Counted from the stretch's first letter, positions 52,027 through 63,324 are shown. The stretch is 64,000 nt of DNA from Mycobacterium sp. NBC_00419 (GCF_036023875.1 NZ_CP107931.1:1798001-1862000); one strand, 5' to 3'. Numbers and translations: made by a program. Notes: generated by a model not told the origin, from the letters alone.

Positions 52027-52929
52027 TTACAGGCTGTTGAGGATTTCCCGGGCCAGAGTGGCAGTCTCCGACGGCGTCTTGCCGACCTTGACCCCGGCCG
52101 CCTCGAGGGCTTCCTTCTTGCCCTGGGCGGTGCCGGCACCGTCGGACACGATGGCACCGGCGTGGCCCATCGTCTTGCCCTCCGGAGCGGTGAAGCCCGC
52201 GACGTAGCCGACGACCGGCTTGGAGACGTTGGCCTTGATGTAGGCGCCCGCCTTCTCTTCGGCGTCGCCGCCGATCTCGCCGATCATCACGATGATCTTG
52301 GTCTCCGGATCTTCCTCGAAGGCCTTGATCGCGTCGATGTGGGTGGTGCCGATGACCGGGTCGCCGCCGATGCCGATCGCGGTGGAGAAACCGAGGTCGC
52401 GCAGCTCGTACATCATCTGGTAGGTCAGCGTGCCGGACTTCGACACCAGACCGATCGGGCCCTTGCCGGTGATGTTGTTCGGCGTGATGCCGACCAGCGA
52501 CTCACCGGGGGTGATGATGCCGGGACAGTTCGGGCCGATGATCCGGGTCTTCTCGCCCTTGTCGACGTTGTAGGCCCACGCATAGGCGCTGTCCTGCACC
52601 GGAATTCCCTCGGTGATGACCACCAGCAGCGGGATCTCGGCGTCGATGGCCTCGATGATGGCGTCCTTGGAGAACGCCGGCGGCACGAAGGCGATCGACA
52701 CGTCGGCGCCGGTCTCCTTGATGGCCTCGGCGACGCTGCCGAACACCGGCAGTTCGATGTCGTTGCCGTCCTTGTCGACATGCGACACGGTGGTGCCGGC
52801 CTTGCGCGCGTTGACGCCACCGACGACCTGGGTACCGGCCTTGAGCATCAGCTTGGTGTGCTTGGTGCCCTCACCGCCGGTGATGCCCTGGACGATGACC
52901 TTGCTGTCTTTGTTCAGGAAGATAGACAT
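52027..52929 (-). CDS. sucD: Succinyl-CoA synthetase alpha subunit
   Basis: 300 residues. CoA-binding fold [34 protein letters not shown] and [13 protein letters not shown]. The phosphorylated active-site His is in [16 protein letters not shown] near residue 240-250. With SucC it interconverts succinyl-CoA and succinate with substrate-level phosphorylation in the TCA cycle. ATG start 14 bases after sucC. Confidence 0.97.
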   Translation of the reverse strand: MSIFLNKDSKVIVQGITGGEGTKHTKLMLKAGTQVVGGVNARKAGTTVSHVDKDGNDIELPVFGSVAEAIKETGADVSIAFVPPAFSKDAIIEAIDAEIPLLVVITEGIPVQDSAYAWAYNVDKGEKTRIIGPNCPGIITPGESLVGITPNNITGKGPIGLVSKSGTLTYQMMYELRDLGFSTAIGIGGDPVIGTTHIDAIKAFEEDPETKIIVMIGEIGGDAEEKAGAYIKANVSKPVVGYVAGFTAPEGKTMGHAGAIVSDGAGTAQGKKEALEAAGVKVGKTPSETATLAREILNSL

Positions 52930-52943
52930 TGTGGTTGGCTCCC

Positions 52944-54107
<1,164 letters not shown>

Positions 54108-54363
54108 GTGCTCACTGTCTGGTCGGCGCTGACAATTTGGTGATGTTGCGTGGGGGAAGTCGCTCCGGGGGAACTGTATCGACACGCGCGAAAGGCGCTA
54201 GCCCCGCCTACCACTCATGTGGCACATCTCACCGACGAGCCCAAGTGATTCAACTCACAATCTCCTGAGGAATAGCCGCATCGGTTGCCACCCGCATTGG
54301 AGATTGGTTAACGTCTCTGGGGTCTAGATAACGCTTTGGTTACGGTACGAGGGGTATTCAGTT

Positions 54364-55398
54364 TTGCGGCAGCATCGGACGGATCCAGGTCTCCCCGGGG
54401 ATGATCGGGCCGCAGACGCCGCGACCAGGGCTTTTGATCCCGAACGGGTCGACGTCACCGACATAATCCCCTTTAACGAGTTCGGTGACCTCTGCGACGT
54501 AGACTTCCGCGAGCACTCCGCCTTCGACACCGAGTCGCAAGTGGTGCACTCCCCGGAACTTGATGACATGCATGACGCTGACGACCTGACCCCGCTGCGA
54601 CTCGTGGTTCCCACCGATTTCGCCACCACACGGGACCGCGACCGCGCCGAGCAGCCGATGTTCACCAACACCGAGATCACCGACATCCTGCCGCGCACGC
54701 CGCAGCACCGCCGCCAGCCGACCAGCGCCGCCAAGGGCCGCGTGATGATCGCTGCGATGGCTGCCGGCGCCGCCGCTGCCGCCGCCTACACCGCGGTGCA
54801 GCCGGCGACGGAGACGACCACTCAGACCGTGCTGGCCGCCGACAAGACCCCGATCGAGGGCGGCGTCACCACACCGCGCGGGATGCAGCTCATCGCCGTG
54901 GCGCCGGTCGCTGACGCATCCGTGCACAGCGAGGAACTGTCCAAGGGCGCGGCGTTCGCCCAGGAACGCGCAGAGCGCGAGGCCCGGCTTCAGCGGCCGC
55001 TGTTCGTGATGCCGACCAAGGGCGTGTTCACCTCGGGCTTCGGCTACCGCTGGGGTGCACTGCACGCCGGTATCGACCTCGCGGGCCCGATCGGCACCCC
55101 GATCTACGCCGCGGGCGACGGCGTCGTCGTCGACGCGGGACCGACCGCCGGATACGGCGCGTGGGTCAAGATCCGCCACTCGGACGGCTCAGTGACGCTC
55201 TACGGCCACGTCAACACCTGGAACGTGCAGATCGGTCAGCGGGTGTTCGCGGGCGATCAGATCGCCACCATCGGCAACCGCGGCAACTCCACCGGGCCGC
55301 ACTTGCACTTCTCGGTTCTGCAGAACGGCACGAACTTCATCGACCCGGTGCCGTGGCTCGCCGCCCGGGGCATATCGCTCGGGCCCTACGTCGGCTGA
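54364..55398 (+). CDS. M23 family metallopeptidase (membrane-anchored peptidoglycan hydrolase)
   Basis: 344 residues. A 125-residue acidic cytosolic region leads to one membrane helix (VMIAAMAAGAAAAAAYTAV, about residues 127-145), a linker, then the LytM/M23 domain. Zinc ligands are visible: His and Asp in HAGIDLAGPIG, and the HLH pair in STGPHLHFSVLQNG. It would cleave wall peptides outside the membrane. TTG start behind GAGGGG. Upstream, 256 bases separate it from divergent sucC; a possible -10 (TAGATA near 54325) is the only signal noticed. Confidence 0.88.
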   Translation: MRQHRTDPGLPGDDRAADAATRAFDPERVDVTDIIPFNEFGDLCDVDFREHSAFDTESQVVHSPELDDMHDADDLTPLRLVVPTDFATTRDRDRAEQPMFTNTEITDILPRTPQHRRQPTSAAKGRVMIAAMAAGAAAAAAYTAVQPATETTTQTVLAADKTPIEGGVTTPRGMQLIAVAPVADASVHSEELSKGAAFAQERAEREARLQRPLFVMPTKGVFTSGFGYRWGALHAGIDLAGPIGTPIYAAGDGVVVDAGPTAGYGAWVKIRHSDGSVTLYGHVNTWNVQIGQRVFAGDQIATIGNRGNSTGPHLHFSVLQNGTNFIDPVPWLAARGISLGPYVG

Positions 55399-55400
55399 GC

Positions 55401-56018
55401 GTGGCTCACCCGAACGACCCACGTTCCACCTCGCCGATCATCCGGCGCCAGCCCTCCGGGCCCATTCCCCCGCCCGACGACACCCGCACCGGCATCATCC
55501 GCCGCGCGCCGACGGGTCCGATCCCGCCGATCGCCGAAGGGCGCACGACGCACATTCCCCGGCCGGCCGGCGAGGATGCCCCCACCGGCCTGATCCGCCG
55601 CGCGGAGCCGGTGACGGTTGCGCCGCGCGCCGCGGCGGTCATCGACATCTCGACCGGCCGGACCGCGATCGCCGCCAGCGCGGTGAGCATCGTCAGCGGC
55701 TGGGCGACGTCAGTGGTGGCCACTGATCTGATAACCGGGTGGTGGCACACCGACCGATTATTCTGTGTCGCAGTCGGTTTCCTCACGCTGCTGTTCGCGG
55801 CGACCACGACCTCGGGTGTGATCCTGGTTCTGCTGCGACGGGTGGTGGGCTGCTATCTGATTACCTTCGGCGCCGTGGTGGCCCTGCTGACGTTCGGCAG
55901 TGTGTTCCTCGCCGGCGCCCACATCCCCTGGCCGGTGTACCTGATCCCGGTGCTGCCAGTGGCCAGTATTGTTCTGGCACTGCACTCTTCGACCAAGCGC
56001 TGGTGCCGCGTCCGCTAG
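55401..56018 (+). CDS. Membrane protein with repeated IIRR...GPIPP cytosolic motifs
   Basis: 205 residues, no family recognised. The N-terminal 75 residues contain imperfect repeats: PIIRRQPSGPIPP, GIIRRAPTGPIPP, and a shorter GLIRRAEP. Thr/Ser next to the Arg pairs could be kinase sites. Four membrane helices follow (e.g. LFCVAVGFLTLLFAATTTSG, CYLITFGAVVALLTFGSVFL) and a basic end. GTG start two bases after the M23 peptidase stop, so co-expressed with it. It overlaps the convergent PAP2 gene by four bases. Confidence 0.68.
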   Translation: MAHPNDPRSTSPIIRRQPSGPIPPPDDTRTGIIRRAPTGPIPPIAEGRTTHIPRPAGEDAPTGLIRRAEPVTVAPRAAAVIDISTGRTAIAASAVSIVSGWATSVVATDLITGWWHTDRLFCVAVGFLTLLFAATTTSGVILVLLRRVVGCYLITFGAVVALLTFGSVFLAGAHIPWPVYLIPVLPVASIVLALHSSTKRWCRVR

Positions 56019-56893
56019 CCGGGTACGCGGGAGCGGGTGCTTTCCCACCATGACGCGACCGCGATCACCGCACCGGCCCAGGCCGCACCCAGCAGCCATC
56101 CCGCCAGCACGTCGCTGACGAAGTGCACGCCCAGGTAGACCCTGGAGAAGCCGACCGCTCCGGTGACCCCGACGGCGATAGCCCACACCACGACTCGCCC
56201 CGCCCACGACGTGATCACCCACCGGCTCACCATCCACGCGCACAGCAGGGCCACCGCGGCGGTGCCCGTCGCGTGACCGGACGGGAAGGAGTAGCCGTCC
56301 TCCGGCAGCAGCGCGAACCGCGGAGCGGGCCGGCTTCGGCCGACGACCCATTTGGCGGTGACGATGACCAATCCGATCCCGGCGACGCCGACCAGCCCGA
56401 CAACGGCCGGAAACCACGTACCGGAGCGCCACACCGCGACGGCGGTCACCAGCACCGCAATCGCGGCGATGGTCGGCGAATCACCAATGATCGTCACGAC
56501 TTTCAGGGCTGCGGTCAGCCACTGCTCACGGTGACCGGCCAGCCATTCGGCGGCCGGCCCGTCGACGCCGTTGACCCCGTCGCCGACGAGGACGTCCTCG
56601 AGGATCTCGGTGAAAGCCGCCGCGAATCCCGCGACGACGACGAATCCGGCGACCAGCGCCAGGCCGGCGGCCACGGTGAGTGACGATTTCTTCGCGAGCG
56701 CAGCCGCCGCCTCGCCGAAGTGCCGGTCCGCCCAGGCCACCACCGCCGAGCCGCGGACGCGGGCCAGCAGCCGGGGCACCAGCTGTGAATGGCGGGCAAG
56801 CCAGAACACCGCGACGACGAAGGCTGTCAGCAGCCCCACGGCCAGCGCTCCAACCCACCCGAAGCCGGCGGCTCCGGATCCGTACGCCTGCAC
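56015..56893 (-). CDS. PAP2 superfamily membrane phosphatase
   Basis: 292 residues, about six to seven membrane helices. The acid phosphatase signature is complete: KWVVGRSRPAP (motif 1, KxxxxxxRP), SFPSGHATGTAAV (motif 2, PSGH) and SRVYLGVHFVSDVLAGW (motif 3, SRxxxxxHxxxD). It likely dephosphorylates a lipid pyrophosphate or phosphatidate on the outer face. GTG start three bases after the uvrD1 stop; no clear ribosome site, so translation may be coupled to uvrD1. Confidence 0.87.
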   Translation of the reverse strand: MQAYGSGAAGFGWVGALAVGLLTAFVVAVFWLARHSQLVPRLLARVRGSAVVAWADRHFGEAAAALAKKSSLTVAAGLALVAGFVVVAGFAAAFTEILEDVLVGDGVNGVDGPAAEWLAGHREQWLTAALKVVTIIGDSPTIAAIAVLVTAVAVWRSGTWFPAVVGLVGVAGIGLVIVTAKWVVGRSRPAPRFALLPEDGYSFPSGHATGTAAVALLCAWMVSRWVITSWAGRVVVWAIAVGVTGAVGFSRVYLGVHFVSDVLAGWLLGAAWAGAVIAVASWWESTRSRVPG

Positions 56894-56895
56894 CG

Positions 56896-59244
56896 CTAGA
56901 GCTTGCTGACCGGGGCGTGGTTGTGCATCAGCTTCACGCGGCCTGCGCTGCCGAAGTCGATCAGCGACATCGCCGACTCCCCCATTCCGGAGACCTCTTC
57001 GACGCGGCCGAGACCGTACTTGTCGTGAGTGACCCGGTCGCCGGGTTCGAGCACCAGCAGCGGGCGCTTGCTGCCACCGGACGGCCGCATCGGTGACGGG
57101 CGCGGGGTGCCGAATCGGCCGGCGCCGCTGATCGGCGCGCTGTAGGACGGCGCGGGATCGGTGCGCCGCCAATCCAGCAGATGCTCGGGAATCTCACGCA
57201 GAAAACGGGATTCGGGGTTGAGCATCGGCTGCCCCCACGACGAGCGCACCTTGGCGCGGGTGAGGTAGAGCCGCTGACGCGCCCGGGTGATCCCGACGTA
57301 GGCCAACCGGCGTTCCTCGGACAGCTCGGTCGGATCGCCCAGCGCCCGCATGTGCGGGAACATGCCGTCCTCCCAGCCGGTCACGAACACCATGGGGAAC
57401 TCCAGTCCCTTGGCGGTGTGCAGGGTCATCATGGTGACCACGCCGGAGTCGTGCTCCGGCAGCTCGTCGGAGTCGGCGACCAGCGATACCCGCTCCAAGA
57501 ACTCAGCGAGTATGCCGGTCTGGGGAACATCCTCGTCGGCCTCATCGGCCCCGTCAGCATTGTCAGCCTCGTCGGCCAGCGCGGCTGCGTTGGCCCGGTC
57601 GGTGCTGAATTCGTGTGCGACGCTGACCAATTCGTTGAGGTTGTCCAGGCGGGCCAGGTCCTGCGGATCACTGGAGGACTCGAGATCGTTGCGGTAGCCG
57701 GTGCGGTCGAGGACGGCCTCCACCAGATCGCCGAGTTCGTCGTCGAGGCGGCCGCGCAGGTCGTCGAGCAGGTTGACGAAACTGGCGATCGCCTTCTCCG
57801 AACGGGTGTTCAGCATCGGCACCTTGCCCTGCGCGGCGGCGGCCAGCGCATCGGCGAACGTCGAACCGGTGTTCTCGGCGTAGACCGCGACGCAGGCCTC
57901 GGCCCGGTCGCCGATGCCGCGGCGCGGGGTGTTGAGGATGCGCCGCAGGCTGACGGCGTCACCGGGGTTGTCGAGCACGCGCAGGTAGGCGACGATGTCG
58001 CGAATCTCCTTGCGCTCGTAGAACCGAACGCCACCGACCACCTTGTAGGGAATGCCGGCGCGGATGAACACCTCTTCGAGGGCGCGCGAGGAGTTGTTGG
58101 TCCGGTAGAACACCGCGACGTCGTTGTACGTGATATCGCCGCGGTCGGCCAGCGCGTCGATCTCCCCCGCGACGAACCTGGCCTCGTCGTGTTCGTTGTC
58201 GGCGACGTAGCCGACGATCATCTCGCCGTCACCGGCGTCGGTCCACAGCCGCTTCTCGCGGCGGCCCGCGTTGCGGGAGATCACCGAGTTGGCCGCCGTC
58301 AGGATGTTCTGGGTGGAGCGGTAGTTCTGTTCGAGCAGGATCGTGGTGGCGTCCGGGAAGTCGCGCTCGAAGTCTTCGATGTTGCGGATCGTGGCGCCGC
58401 GGAAGGCATAGATCGACTGGTCGGCGTCACCGACCACGCACAGCTCACTGGGCGGCACCTCGTCGGCGCCGACGGCACCATGACCGGCGAGCTCGCGGAC
58501 CAGAACGTACTGCGCGTGGTTGGTGTCCTGATACTCGTCGACCAGGACATGGCGGAACCGCCTGCGGTAGTACTGGGCGATCTGCGGGAACGCCTGCAGC
58601 ACAGCGACCGTCTCGCCGATCAGGTCGTCGAAGTCGAGCGCATTGGCTGACCGCAGCCGCCGCTGGTATTCGCCGTAGACGCTGGCGACGGTGCGGGCCA
58701 GGTCGTCGGCGCCCGGCTCCAGGGCGGCCACCGCGTCCTCGGGGCTGATGAGTTCGTTCTTGAGGTTGGAGATTCCGTTGGACAGCAGCCGCGGTGAGTA
58801 CCGCTTGACGTCCAGGCCCATGTCCTTGCCGATCATCAGCAGCAGCCGGCGCGAGTCGTCGGCGTCGTAGATCGAGAAGTTGGAGTTCAGGCCCGGCAGC
58901 AGCGAGGCCTGGTTGCGCAGGATTCGCACACAGGTCGAGTGGAACGTCGACACCCACATGTTGCGGGCCCGCGGGCCGACCAGGGCGACCACCCGTTCCC
59001 GCATCTCGGCGGCGGCCTTGTTGGTGAACGTGATCGCCAGGATCTGGCCCGGGCCGACGTCGCGGGCAGCCAGCAGGTAGGCGATCCGCCGGGTGAGCAC
59101 AGCCGTCTTGCCCGATCCCGCGCCGGCGACGATGAGCAACGGGGCACCCTCGTGCAGCACCGCCTGACGCTGCTGCGGGTTGAGGCCGTCGAGAAGCTCG
59201 GCTGCGTCGGCAGGGGGTTTGAACTGGGTCACGTGCACGCTCAT
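56896..59244 (-). CDS. uvrD1: ATP-dependent DNA helicase UvrD1 (PcrA-type)
   Basis: 782 residues. SF1A motifs in order: Q-motif LNPQQRQAVLHEG, Walker A VAGAGSGKTAVLTRRIAYLL, motif Ia ITFTNKAAAEMRERV, motif II VDEYQDTNHAQY, motif III VVGDADQSIYAFRGA, motif IV EQNYRST, motif V TLHTAKGLEFPMVF and motif VI RRLAYVGITRARQRL. The C-terminal Tudor-like end LEPGDRVTHDKYGLGRVEEV binds RNA polymerase or Ku in relatives. It works in nucleotide excision repair and with Ku. No mycobacterial SOS box is visible upstream. Confidence 0.97.
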   Translation of the reverse strand: MSVHVTQFKPPADAAELLDGLNPQQRQAVLHEGAPLLIVAGAGSGKTAVLTRRIAYLLAARDVGPGQILAITFTNKAAAEMRERVVALVGPRARNMWVSTFHSTCVRILRNQASLLPGLNSNFSIYDADDSRRLLLMIGKDMGLDVKRYSPRLLSNGISNLKNELISPEDAVAALEPGADDLARTVASVYGEYQRRLRSANALDFDDLIGETVAVLQAFPQIAQYYRRRFRHVLVDEYQDTNHAQYVLVRELAGHGAVGADEVPPSELCVVGDADQSIYAFRGATIRNIEDFERDFPDATTILLEQNYRSTQNILTAANSVISRNAGRREKRLWTDAGDGEMIVGYVADNEHDEARFVAGEIDALADRGDITYNDVAVFYRTNNSSRALEEVFIRAGIPYKVVGGVRFYERKEIRDIVAYLRVLDNPGDAVSLRRILNTPRRGIGDRAEACVAVYAENTGSTFADALAAAAQGKVPMLNTRSEKAIASFVNLLDDLRGRLDDELGDLVEAVLDRTGYRNDLESSSDPQDLARLDNLNELVSVAHEFSTDRANAAALADEADNADGADEADEDVPQTGILAEFLERVSLVADSDELPEHDSGVVTMMTLHTAKGLEFPMVFVTGWEDGMFPHMRALGDPTELSEERRLAYVGITRARQRLYLTRAKVRSSWGQPMLNPESRFLREIPEHLLDWRRTDPAPSYSAPISGAGRFGTPRPSPMRPSGGSKRPLLVLEPGDRVTHDKYGLGRVEEVSGMGESAMSLIDFGSAGRVKLMHNHAPVSKL

Positions 59245-59344
59245 GTCTGACCCAACTTACCGCTGTTAGGCGACAGTTTTTTGCACAGGACCGGCGCGTG
59301 GTGGCACACTTCTTGAGTGCTCACTGCACGGCGGCGATTTTTCT

Positions 59345-59482
59345 ACGGGTACCGGAGCGCGGTACCCGTGGAGGCTTAGCTGTTCGAAACCCGAGAGCCC
59401 CGCGGTCCGCATCCGGATCCGGGGCTCGTCTCTTGTGTGAGGTCCGGACCGCGATGAGACCAGCAGCTTCACACGAGGAGAA
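59345..59482 (+). ncRNA. Candidate structured leader RNA of chorismate mutase
   Basis: The 246-base gap before the chorismate mutase gene contains several helices. P1: ACGGGTACC with GGTACCCGT (59345-59353/59361-59369). P2: GAGCCCCG with CGGGGCTC (59395-59402/59420-59427). A competing nine-bp pairing joins CGCGGTCCG (59401-59409) with CGGACCGCG (59445-59453). P4: GTGTGA with TCACAC (59435-59440/59469-59474), which ends at the GAGGAG ribosome site. Helices that exclude each other next to the ribosome site are what a riboswitch or attenuator shows. It does not fit a riboswitch class I know. Confidence 0.45.
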
Positions 59483-59490
59483 ACGAAGCG

Positions 59491-59754
59491 ATGACTGTAG
59501 AAGCAGAACAGATGCCTGACATCGACGCATTGCGGATCGAGATCGACCGGCTGGACGCCGAGATCCTGGCCGCCGTCAAGCGCCGCACCGAGGTCTCCCA
59601 GGAGATCGGCCGCGCCCGGATGGCCTCCGGCGGAACCCGGCTGGTGCACAGCCGCGAGATGAAGGTGATCGAGCGCTACAGCGAGCTCGGTCCCGACGGC
59701 AAGGACATGGCGATGCTGCTGCTGCGTATGGGCAGGGGCCGACTCGGGCACTGA
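59491..59754 (+). CDS. Chorismate mutase, AroQ-delta type
   Basis: 87 residues, the short all-helical form (M. tuberculosis Rv0948c). Active-site helices: IDALRIEIDRLDAEILAAVK, KRRTEVSQEIGRARMASGGT and RLVHSREMKVIERYSELG, closing RMGRGRLGH. It converts chorismate to prephenate for Phe and Tyr, and in M. tuberculosis is active only when bound to DAHP synthase, through which aromatic amino acids feed back. GAGGAG precedes the ATG within the structured leader. Convergent with the dehydrogenase gene. Confidence 0.95.
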   Translation: MTVEAEQMPDIDALRIEIDRLDAEILAAVKRRTEVSQEIGRARMASGGTRLVHSREMKVIERYSELGPDGKDMAMLLLRMGRGRLGH

Positions 59755-59778
59755 GCCCGAGGCGGCGCCCAGCCGCCA

Positions 59779-61236
59779 CTACTTGGTCAGCGCGATGTAT
59801 TTGGTGTCGAGGTATTCCTCGATGCCCTCGTAGCCGCCTTCGCGGCCGAACCCGGACTCCTTGACCCCGCCAAACGGCGCGGCCGGATCGGAGATCACAC
59901 CGCGGTTCACGCCGACCATGCCGGATTCGAGGGCCTCGGCCACCCGAAGCGCCCGGTCCAGCGACTCGGTGTAGATGTAGGACGCCAGCCCGTACTCGGT
60001 GTCGTTCGCGGCGGCGATGCCTTCTTCTTCGGTGTCGAAGCCAATGATCGGGGCGACGGGCCCGAAGACCTCTTCCTTGAGGATGCGGGCGTTCGCCGGG
60101 ACGTCGGTCAGCACGGTCGCCGGGTAGAAGCAGCCCGGGCCGCCGGGGGCCTGGCCGCCCAGGGCCACGGTGGCACCCTTCTCCACGGCGTCGTCGACCA
60201 GGTCCTGGACCGTGGACACCTGCTTGGCGTTGACCAGCGGGCCGAGCTTGGCGCTCGGGTCCAGGCCGTTACCGAGGTTGACCTCGGCCATCCGCTTGAC
60301 GAACTTGTCGGTGAACTCGTCGATGACCGCGTTGGAGACGTGCAGGCGGTTGGCCGCCGTGCAGGCCTCACCGCCGTTGCGCATCTTGGCGAGCATGGCG
60401 CCCTCGACGGCCGCGTCGACGTCGGCGTCGTCGAACACCACGAACGGGGCGTTGCCGCCAAGTTCCATCGAGGTGCGCAGCAGCGCGTCGGCGGATTGCT
60501 TCACCAGCGCCTTGCCCACCCCGGTCGAGCCGGTGAAGGTCAGCTTGCGCAGCCGGCCGTCGTCGATCAGCGCGGTGGTGACCTCCCGCGGCTGGTTGGT
60601 CGGCAGCACCGAGAGCACACCCTTGGGTAGGCCGGCCTCGCCGATGAGCTTGGCCAGCAGCAGCATGCTCAGCGGCGTCTCCTGGGCGGGCTTGACGATC
60701 ATCGTGCAGCCGGCGGCCAGCGCCGGACCGATCTTGCGGGTTCCCATGGCCAGCGGGAAGTTCCACGGCGTGATGGCGTAGCACGGCCCGACGGGCGCCT
60801 TGGTGACGATGATGCGCCCGGTGCCGGCCGGCGCCTGGGTGTAGCGGCCGCCGATGCGGACCGCCTCCTCGGCGAACCAGCGGAAGAACTCCGCTCCGTA
60901 GCGCACCTCGCCCTGACTCTCGGCGAACACCTTGCCCATTTCCAGGGTCATCAGGGTGGCGATCTCGTCGGTGCGCTCGATGATCGTCTCGAACACCGTG
61001 CGCAGGATCTCGCCGCGCTCGCGCGGCGGGGTGGCGGCCCACTGCGCCTGCACCGCGCAGGCCGCGTCGAGTGCGGCGAGCGCGTCGTCGGCCGTCGCGT
61101 TGCCCACCGTGGTCAAGACCTCGTCGTTGGACGGGTCGAGCACGTCGTAAGTCGACGAGGCCTTTCGCTCCTCGCCGCCGATCCACAATCCGGTCGGAAC
61201 CGACGTCAACAGTCGTTCAATGTCTGGAGTGCTCAT
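59779..61236 (-). CDS. NAD(P)-dependent succinate-semialdehyde dehydrogenase-type aldehyde dehydrogenase
   Basis: 485 residues. The Rossmann and catalytic motifs are [34 protein letters not shown], catalytic Glu in [17 protein letters not shown], catalytic Cys in [14 protein letters not shown] and a late [15 protein letters not shown]. It is closest by eye to GabD, oxidising succinate semialdehyde to succinate, which would feed the sucCD reaction in the TCA cycle variant. ATG 61236 is used by family length; GGAGGG lies unusually close to it. Confidence 0.88.
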   Translation of the reverse strand: MSTPDIERLLTSVPTGLWIGGEERKASSTYDVLDPSNDEVLTTVGNATADDALAALDAACAVQAQWAATPPRERGEILRTVFETIIERTDEIATLMTLEMGKVFAESQGEVRYGAEFFRWFAEEAVRIGGRYTQAPAGTGRIIVTKAPVGPCYAITPWNFPLAMGTRKIGPALAAGCTMIVKPAQETPLSMLLLAKLIGEAGLPKGVLSVLPTNQPREVTTALIDDGRLRKLTFTGSTGVGKALVKQSADALLRTSMELGGNAPFVVFDDADVDAAVEGAMLAKMRNGGEACTAANRLHVSNAVIDEFTDKFVKRMAEVNLGNGLDPSAKLGPLVNAKQVSTVQDLVDDAVEKGATVALGGQAPGGPGCFYPATVLTDVPANARILKEEVFGPVAPIIGFDTEEEGIAAANDTEYGLASYIYTESLDRALRVAEALESGMVGVNRGVISDPAAPFGGVKESGFGREGGYEGIEEYLDTKYIALTK

Positions 61237-61287
61237 ACCCTCCATCATCTACTCCCTCGGACACTTCTCCGCACTAGGGTTCGTGGA

Positions 61288-62937
61288 ATGACCGCCGACA
61301 TTTCCGCCACCCCGCAATGGAACGCACTGCGCCGCAACTACGACGAGATCGCCGGCAAACACCTTCGTGAGCTCTTCGCCGAGGACCCCGACCGCGGCCG
61401 TGAGCTGACCATGACCGTCGGGGACCTGTACATCGACTACAGCAAACACCGCGTGACGCGGGAGACGCTGTCGCTGCTCGTCGACCTGGCCCGGGCTGCC
61501 GACCTCGAGGGACGGCGCGACGCGATGCTGTCCGGGGTGCACATCAACACCTCGGAGGACCGCGCGGTGTTGCACACCGCGCTGCGGTTGCCGCGCGATG
61601 CCGCCTTGACCGTCGACGGGCAGGACGTGGTCGCCGACGTGCACGAGGTGCTCGACGCGATGGGCGCGTTCACCGACCGGCTGCGCAACGGCGACTGGAC
61701 CGGCGCCACCGGCGAGCGCATCAAGACGGTGGTCAACATCGGCATCGGCGGCTCGGATCTGGGCCCGGTGATGGTCTATCAGGCGTTGCGGCACTACGCC
61801 GACGCCGGCATCTCTGCACGGTTCGTTTCCAACGTCGACCCGGCTGATCTGGTGGCCAAACTCGACGGGCTTGACCCTGCCACAACGCTTTTCATCGTCG
61901 CCTCCAAGACGTTCTCGACGCTGGAGACGCTGACGAACGCCACCGCAGCGCGCCGCTGGCTGACCGATGCGCTCGGTGATGCGGCGGTGTCCAAGCACTT
62001 CGTGGCGGTGTCGACGAACGCCAAGCTGGTCGACGGGTTCGGGATCGACACCGCCAACATGTTCGGTTTCTGGGACTGGGTGGGCGGCCGTTATTCGGTG
62101 GACTCCGCGATCGGCCTGTCGGTGATGGCGGTGATCGGCAAGGAGGCGTTCGCCGACTTCCTCTCCGGATTCCACGTCGTGGACCGGCATTTCGCCACCG
62201 CGCCGCTGGAGCAGAATGCGCCGGCGCTGCTGGGCCTGATCGGCTTGTGGTACTCGGATTTCTTCGGCGCCGAAACCCGTGCGGTGCTGCCGTACTCCAA
62301 TGACCTGTCGCGCTTCGCGGCCTATCTGCAGCAGCTGACGATGGAGTCCAACGGCAAGTCGGTCCAGGCCGACGGCACCCCGGTGACGACGTCGACGGGT
62401 GAGATCTTCTGGGGCGAACCGGGCACCAACGGTCAGCACGCGTTCTATCAGCTGCTGCACCAGGGCACCCGGCTGGTGCCCGCCGACTTCATCGGGTTCA
62501 GCGAGCCCACTGACGACCTGCCGACAGCCGACGGCGGCGGCAGCATGCACGACCTGCTGATGAGCAACTTCTTCGCCCAGACCCAGGTGCTGGCGTTCGG
62601 CAAGACCGCCGAGGAGATCGCCGCCGAGGGAACCCCGCCGAATGTGGTGCCGCACAAGGTGATGCCGGGCAACCGGCCGACGACGTCGATCCTGGCGCAG
62701 CGGTTGACACCGTCGGTGGTCGGCCAGTTGATCGCACTCTACGAGCACCAGGTGTTCACCGAAGGCGTGATCTGGGGCATCGACTCGTTCGACCAGTGGG
62801 GTGTCGAACTGGGCAAGACCCAGGCCAAGGCCCTGCTCGGGGTGATCACCAGCGACGGGTCCCCGGCGAAGCAGACCGACAGCTCGACCGATGAGCTGGT
62901 GCGCCGCTACCGCGAGGAGAGGGGCCGGGTTCGCTGA
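61288..62937 (+). CDS. pgi: Glucose-6-phosphate isomerase
   Basis: 549 residues. Signatures: [60 protein letters not shown] and the catalytic [27 protein letters not shown] and [17 protein letters not shown] complete the fold. It interconverts glucose- and fructose-6-phosphate. Divergent from the aldehyde dehydrogenase gene across 51 bases. Confidence 0.97.
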   Translation: MTADISATPQWNALRRNYDEIAGKHLRELFAEDPDRGRELTMTVGDLYIDYSKHRVTRETLSLLVDLARAADLEGRRDAMLSGVHINTSEDRAVLHTALRLPRDAALTVDGQDVVADVHEVLDAMGAFTDRLRNGDWTGATGERIKTVVNIGIGGSDLGPVMVYQALRHYADAGISARFVSNVDPADLVAKLDGLDPATTLFIVASKTFSTLETLTNATAARRWLTDALGDAAVSKHFVAVSTNAKLVDGFGIDTANMFGFWDWVGGRYSVDSAIGLSVMAVIGKEAFADFLSGFHVVDRHFATAPLEQNAPALLGLIGLWYSDFFGAETRAVLPYSNDLSRFAAYLQQLTMESNGKSVQADGTPVTTSTGEIFWGEPGTNGQHAFYQLLHQGTRLVPADFIGFSEPTDDLPTADGGGSMHDLLMSNFFAQTQVLAFGKTAEEIAAEGTPPNVVPHKVMPGNRPTTSILAQRLTPSVVGQLIALYEHQVFTEGVIWGIDSFDQWGVELGKTQAKALLGVITSDGSPAKQTDSSTDELVRRYREERGRVR

Positions 62938-62949
62938 GCTAGCAGGTCG

Positions 62950-63324
62950 TCAGCCGACGCCGATCTCATCGCAGATCGGCGGGATGATGATCAGCGACCC
63001 TCGCGGGCTGCAGAACGGCGTGCCCGGGGGCGGTCCCGGCGGCGGCGGTATCGGGGTCGGGAACTGGTTGGGCCCCTCCCAGTAGTTGGCGGCCGAGTGG
63101 GTGAACACGTCCCAGTCGTAGTAGTACGTGTGGCAGACGCTCATGTCCCAGTTCAGCTGGCCGTCCGGCCGGGGTGGATCGTTGGGTAGGGCGTCGCCGG
63201 GACACCATTGGAACGGCCCATAGGTGTAGGCCTGCGCCGGTCCGGATCCGATGGCGACGGCGGCCACGCTGAACCCAGCGAACATCGCCGCGGCCGCCGC
63301 CACTCGTGCGATATTTACCTTCAT
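62950..63324 (-). CDS. Small secreted Pro-rich cysteine protein
   Basis: 124 residues. Signal peptide of about 32 residues (AAAAAMFAGFSVAAVAIG, cleavage at AQA-YTY). The mature chain has four Cys (QWCPGD, SVCHTYYYDW, PFCSPRG and PICDEIG), able to form two disulfides, and a Pro-rich linker (TPIPPPPGPPPGTP). This type, opening with YGPFQWCPGD, is common in mycobacteria and has no known function. ATG start; converges on pgi. Confidence 0.78.
   Translation of the reverse strand: MKVNIARVAAAAAMFAGFSVAAVAIGSGPAQAYTYGPFQWCPGDALPNDPPRPDGQLNWDMSVCHTYYYDWDVFTHSAANYWEGPNQFPTPIPPPPGPPPGTPFCSPRGSLIIIPPICDEIGVG

Noticed and set aside
54108..54363. Possible c-di-AMP (ydaO-type) riboswitch before the M23 peptidase gene
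   Set aside because: Such leaders occur before actinobacterial wall hydrolases, but I could not find the paired GC-rich core motifs; only a weak -10-like element is visible.
57181..58650. 489-codon ORF antisense to uvrD1
   Set aside because: All SF1 helicase motifs are on the minus strand; this is a shadow frame.
59245..59344. LexA/SOS box upstream of uvrD1
   Set aside because: No TCGAAC-N4-GTTCGA type palindrome could be found in the divergent region.
59345..59380. Possible T-box (GGTACC and GTGGAGG near the chorismate mutase leader)
   Set aside because: The conserved T-box antiterminator order (UGGNACCGCG bulge with specifier loop) is not present; the GGTACC belongs to a simple perfect hairpin.
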